Source: Gemmatimonadaceae bacterium
GTDB lineage: Bacteria; Gemmatimonadota; Gemmatimonadetes; Gemmatimonadales; Gemmatimonadaceae
Assembly: GCA_013813605.1 (NCBI GenBank)
Contig: JACCRL010000174.1
Location: 1 to 5,657, forward strand
DNA: 5,657 nucleotides
Direction of reading: 5' to 3'
The notes below the pieces were generated by a model that searched no databases, had not been told where the DNA came from, and was given only the letters and a program-made list of their open reading frames with translations. Made by a program: the position numbers and the translations under genes. Of the stretch, positions 4,335-5,657 are shown in pieces (within the stretch, counting starts at the first letter, position 1; every line of letters begins with the position of its first letter).

Positions 4335-5657
4335 TTGGCTGAGCTTCCCGTGCGGGAAGAGGTGGCCACCGGACTTCCGGTGGCCACCTCTTGTTTTGAC
4401 GCCTGGCGGTGGTGGATTTTCGCATTGCTCGCGGCGCCAACGCTGGTGCCGCTCGTCATCTGGCCGGGGTTCTTTTTCCCCTATGTCGTACCGCGGAATC
4501 TCTTCTTCCGGGTCGCGATCGAGATCGCCAGCGCGCTTCTGGTCGTGGTGCTGCTGCGCGACCGGCGCCGGCTGGCGCTCAGTGACGACTACACCTTCAT
4601 CGCGCTGCTACTCTTCGTGATTGCCGCCGCCATCTCGGCGGCGTTTTCGCCTGCTCCGACTCACAGCTATTTCGGCGACTTCGAGCGGATGGGCGGCGTA
4701 TGGGCCTGGTTTCATCTCCTCCTGTTTTACGTGCTGCTCCGCGCGCTCGATGACAGGCAGTTCAGGCTCCTGCTCAATTGTGCCTTCATCGTCGGACTGT
4801 TGGCCACCGCTTACGGGCTGGCCGAGTATCAACGGCTGTGGATACAGGCGCGCGGGGTGAATGTCAGGGCTGCTGCAATTACGGGAACCTTTGGGAATTC
4901 CGGGCTGCTCGCCGGCTATCTCGTCGTCGTGATCGCGCTCGCTGCGTTCCTCGCCGCCCGCACGCGGCGGTTCCGCAGTCTGCATCTGGGGGCGGCGGGC
5001 GCTGGAGCAATTGCGTTGTTTCTGACGCAGAACAGAAGTGCGGTGCTTGCGATTGGCGCCGGCCTCGTCGCTGGTGCTGCCATTTACTCCAACCTCCCCG
5101 AGGTAAAGCGCGATAAGCCGCTCGCACGCGTTCCCTTCTTTCTTGCCGCCACGCTCCTGATCGTCGCCGTTGGCATGGCCCGCATCAACCCCGCCGGCTC
5201 CATCTCGGCGATGCTTCCCGCCGTGTTCACCAAGGGCGGCGGAAGCTGGGTCGATGAGGGCCGCATCGTGCAATGGAGAGCGGCGGCGGAGGGATTTCGC
5301 GACCGCCCTCTCGTTGGCTATGGAATCGAGAACCATAACGTGGTCTGGGCTACCCATTTCAACCCTGATGTATACAAGCGGAACGAAGACATCTTCGACC
5401 GCACGCACAATCAGTTTCTGGAGGTGCTCGCGACAACCGGGTTGCTCGGGTTTCTCACCTTTTCCGGGATCTTCGTCGCGTTTGCGTACGCCCTGCGCTC
5501 GGGCCACCGCGCCGGAGGGCTCGGGGCCACCGAGGTGTCGGTGCTTGCCGCGTCCATGATTGCCTACTGCGTCTATCTTTTTTTCTGGTTTTTCGATCTA
5601 AGCGCGGCGATGCTCTGGGTGATCCTGCTGGCAATCGCGTCGCGAGCGGCGCTTGGC
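4335..5657 (+). CDS. O-antigen ligase family (Wzy_C) polytopic membrane protein, 3' end missing
   Basis: The frame is open to the window edge, 441 codons from the 5'-most candidate start. About twelve hydrophobic segments are visible. Numbered from 4335, GTFGNSGLLAGY (184-195), QNRSA (232-236), then a large extracytoplasmic loop with R310 and W314 in RIVQWRAAAEGF, VGYGIENHN and RTHNQFLEVLATTGLLGF (His358) are the Wzy_C signature. Such enzymes transfer an oligosaccharide from a lipid carrier to lipid A-core or to protein at the periplasmic face. The start is uncertain: TTG 4335 directly follows the pilin stop (TAAgTTG, no clear Shine-Dalgarno), GTG 4350, 4362 and 4380 lie before or inside the terminator-like hairpin, and TTG 4425 has GGTGGA 8 nt upstream but would trim the first membrane helix. 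Placement right after a pilin gene leaves open either lipopolysaccharide ligation or pilin glycosylation. A C-terminal TPR region may lie beyond the window. Confidence 0.87.
   Translation, partial: MAELPVREEVATGLPVATSCFDAWRWWIFALLAAPTLVPLVIWPGFFFPYVVPRNLFFRVAIEIASALLVVVLLRDRRRLALSDDYTFIALLLFVIAAAISAAFSPAPTHSYFGDFERMGGVWAWFHLLLFYVLLRALDDRQFRLLLNCAFIVGLLATAYGLAEYQRLWIQARGVNVRAAAITGTFGNSGLLAGYLVVVIALAAFLAARTRRFRSLHLGAAGAGAIALFLTQNRSAVLAIGAGLVAGAAIYSNLPEVKRDKPLARVPFFLAATLLIVAVGMARINPAGSISAMLPAVFTKGGGSWVDEGRIVQWRAAAEGFRDRPLVGYGIENHNVVWATHFNPDVYKRNEDIFDRTHNQFLEVLATTGLLGFLTFSGIFVAFAYALRSGHRAGGLGATEVSVLAASMIAYCVYLFFWFFDLSAAMLWVILLAIASRAALG
4357..4397 (+). terminator. Intrinsic-terminator-like hairpin after the pilin gene
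   Basis: A perfect 16-bp stem (AAGAGGTGGCCACCGG at 4357-4372 with its complement at 4377-4392, loop ACTT) is followed by a T-rich stretch whose last bases are TTTT (4394-4397). It begins 23 nt after the pilin stop, the textbook position. Each arm contains the 10-bp palindrome GGTGGCCACC (4361-4370 and 4379-4388). The hairpin also lies within the open reading frame of the downstream ligase gene, so it may instead act as an attenuator between the two. Confidence 0.75.

Noticed and set aside
4153..4620. Plus-strand open frame overlapping the end of the pilin gene and the start of the ligase gene
   Set aside because: It is in a different frame from both real genes, is Arg/Ser-rich and shows no family features.
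4608..5507. Minus-strand open frame of 299 codons
   Set aside because: It is fully antisense to the Wzy_C gene, charged and low-complexity with no recognisable domain; the plus strand encodes clear family motifs over the same bases. It is a high-GC shadow.

Overview
The window is a high-GC, densely packed bacterial chromosome segment with five or six ordinary-looking protein genes, most of them membrane or envelope proteins. The mixture suggests a Gram-negative, diderm, GC-rich bacterium: two lipobox-type lipoproteins, a DUF1624/HGSNAT-type membrane acyltransferase, a short M48 metalloprotease, a GspG-like prepilin and a Wzy_C (O-antigen ligase family) protein. The style recalls Gemmatimonadota, but that is a judgement from protein flavour, not a search result. 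No rRNA, tRNA, insertion sequence, CRISPR array or phage gene was seen.

Layout, left to right. (1) Positions 1-1804, plus strand: the 3' part of a DUF1624 membrane protein, overlapped by 19 nt by a proline-tailed lipoprotein of unknown function; the two look like one operon. (2) Positions 1801-2646, minus strand: an M48 metalloprotease lipoprotein that converges on the first lipoprotein. The two stop codons share the palindrome CTAG. (3) Positions 2647-2800: a 154-bp divergent control region with an 11-bp inverted repeat, an 8-bp inverted repeat and three evenly spaced CATGTTC motifs. (4) Positions 2801-3490, plus strand: a serine alpha/beta-hydrolase (carboxylesterase/phospholipase-like) with a complete catalytic triad. 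(5) Positions 3491-3712: a 222-bp intergenic region with a good sigma70-like promoter, a folded 5' leader and a strong Shine-Dalgarno site, leading into (6) a type IV pilin/type II pseudopilin gene at 3713-4333. (7) A 16-bp-stem terminator-like hairpin follows, and directly after or across it a Wzy_C polytopic membrane protein runs off the right edge of the window.

How they may work together: the left part looks like envelope maintenance (surface-sugar acylation, lipoproteins, periplasmic proteolysis). The right part pairs a prepilin with a Wzy_C enzyme. That family includes both O-antigen ligases and the pilin-glycosylating oligosaccharyltransferases found next to pilin genes in some proteobacteria, so a pilin-modification link is possible but unproven. 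There is no gene-free stretch longer than 300 bases. No clearly novel multi-gene system is visible; the items most worth checking are non-coding: the divergent operator-like array, the structured pilin leader, and the terminator lying inside the open frame of the ligase.
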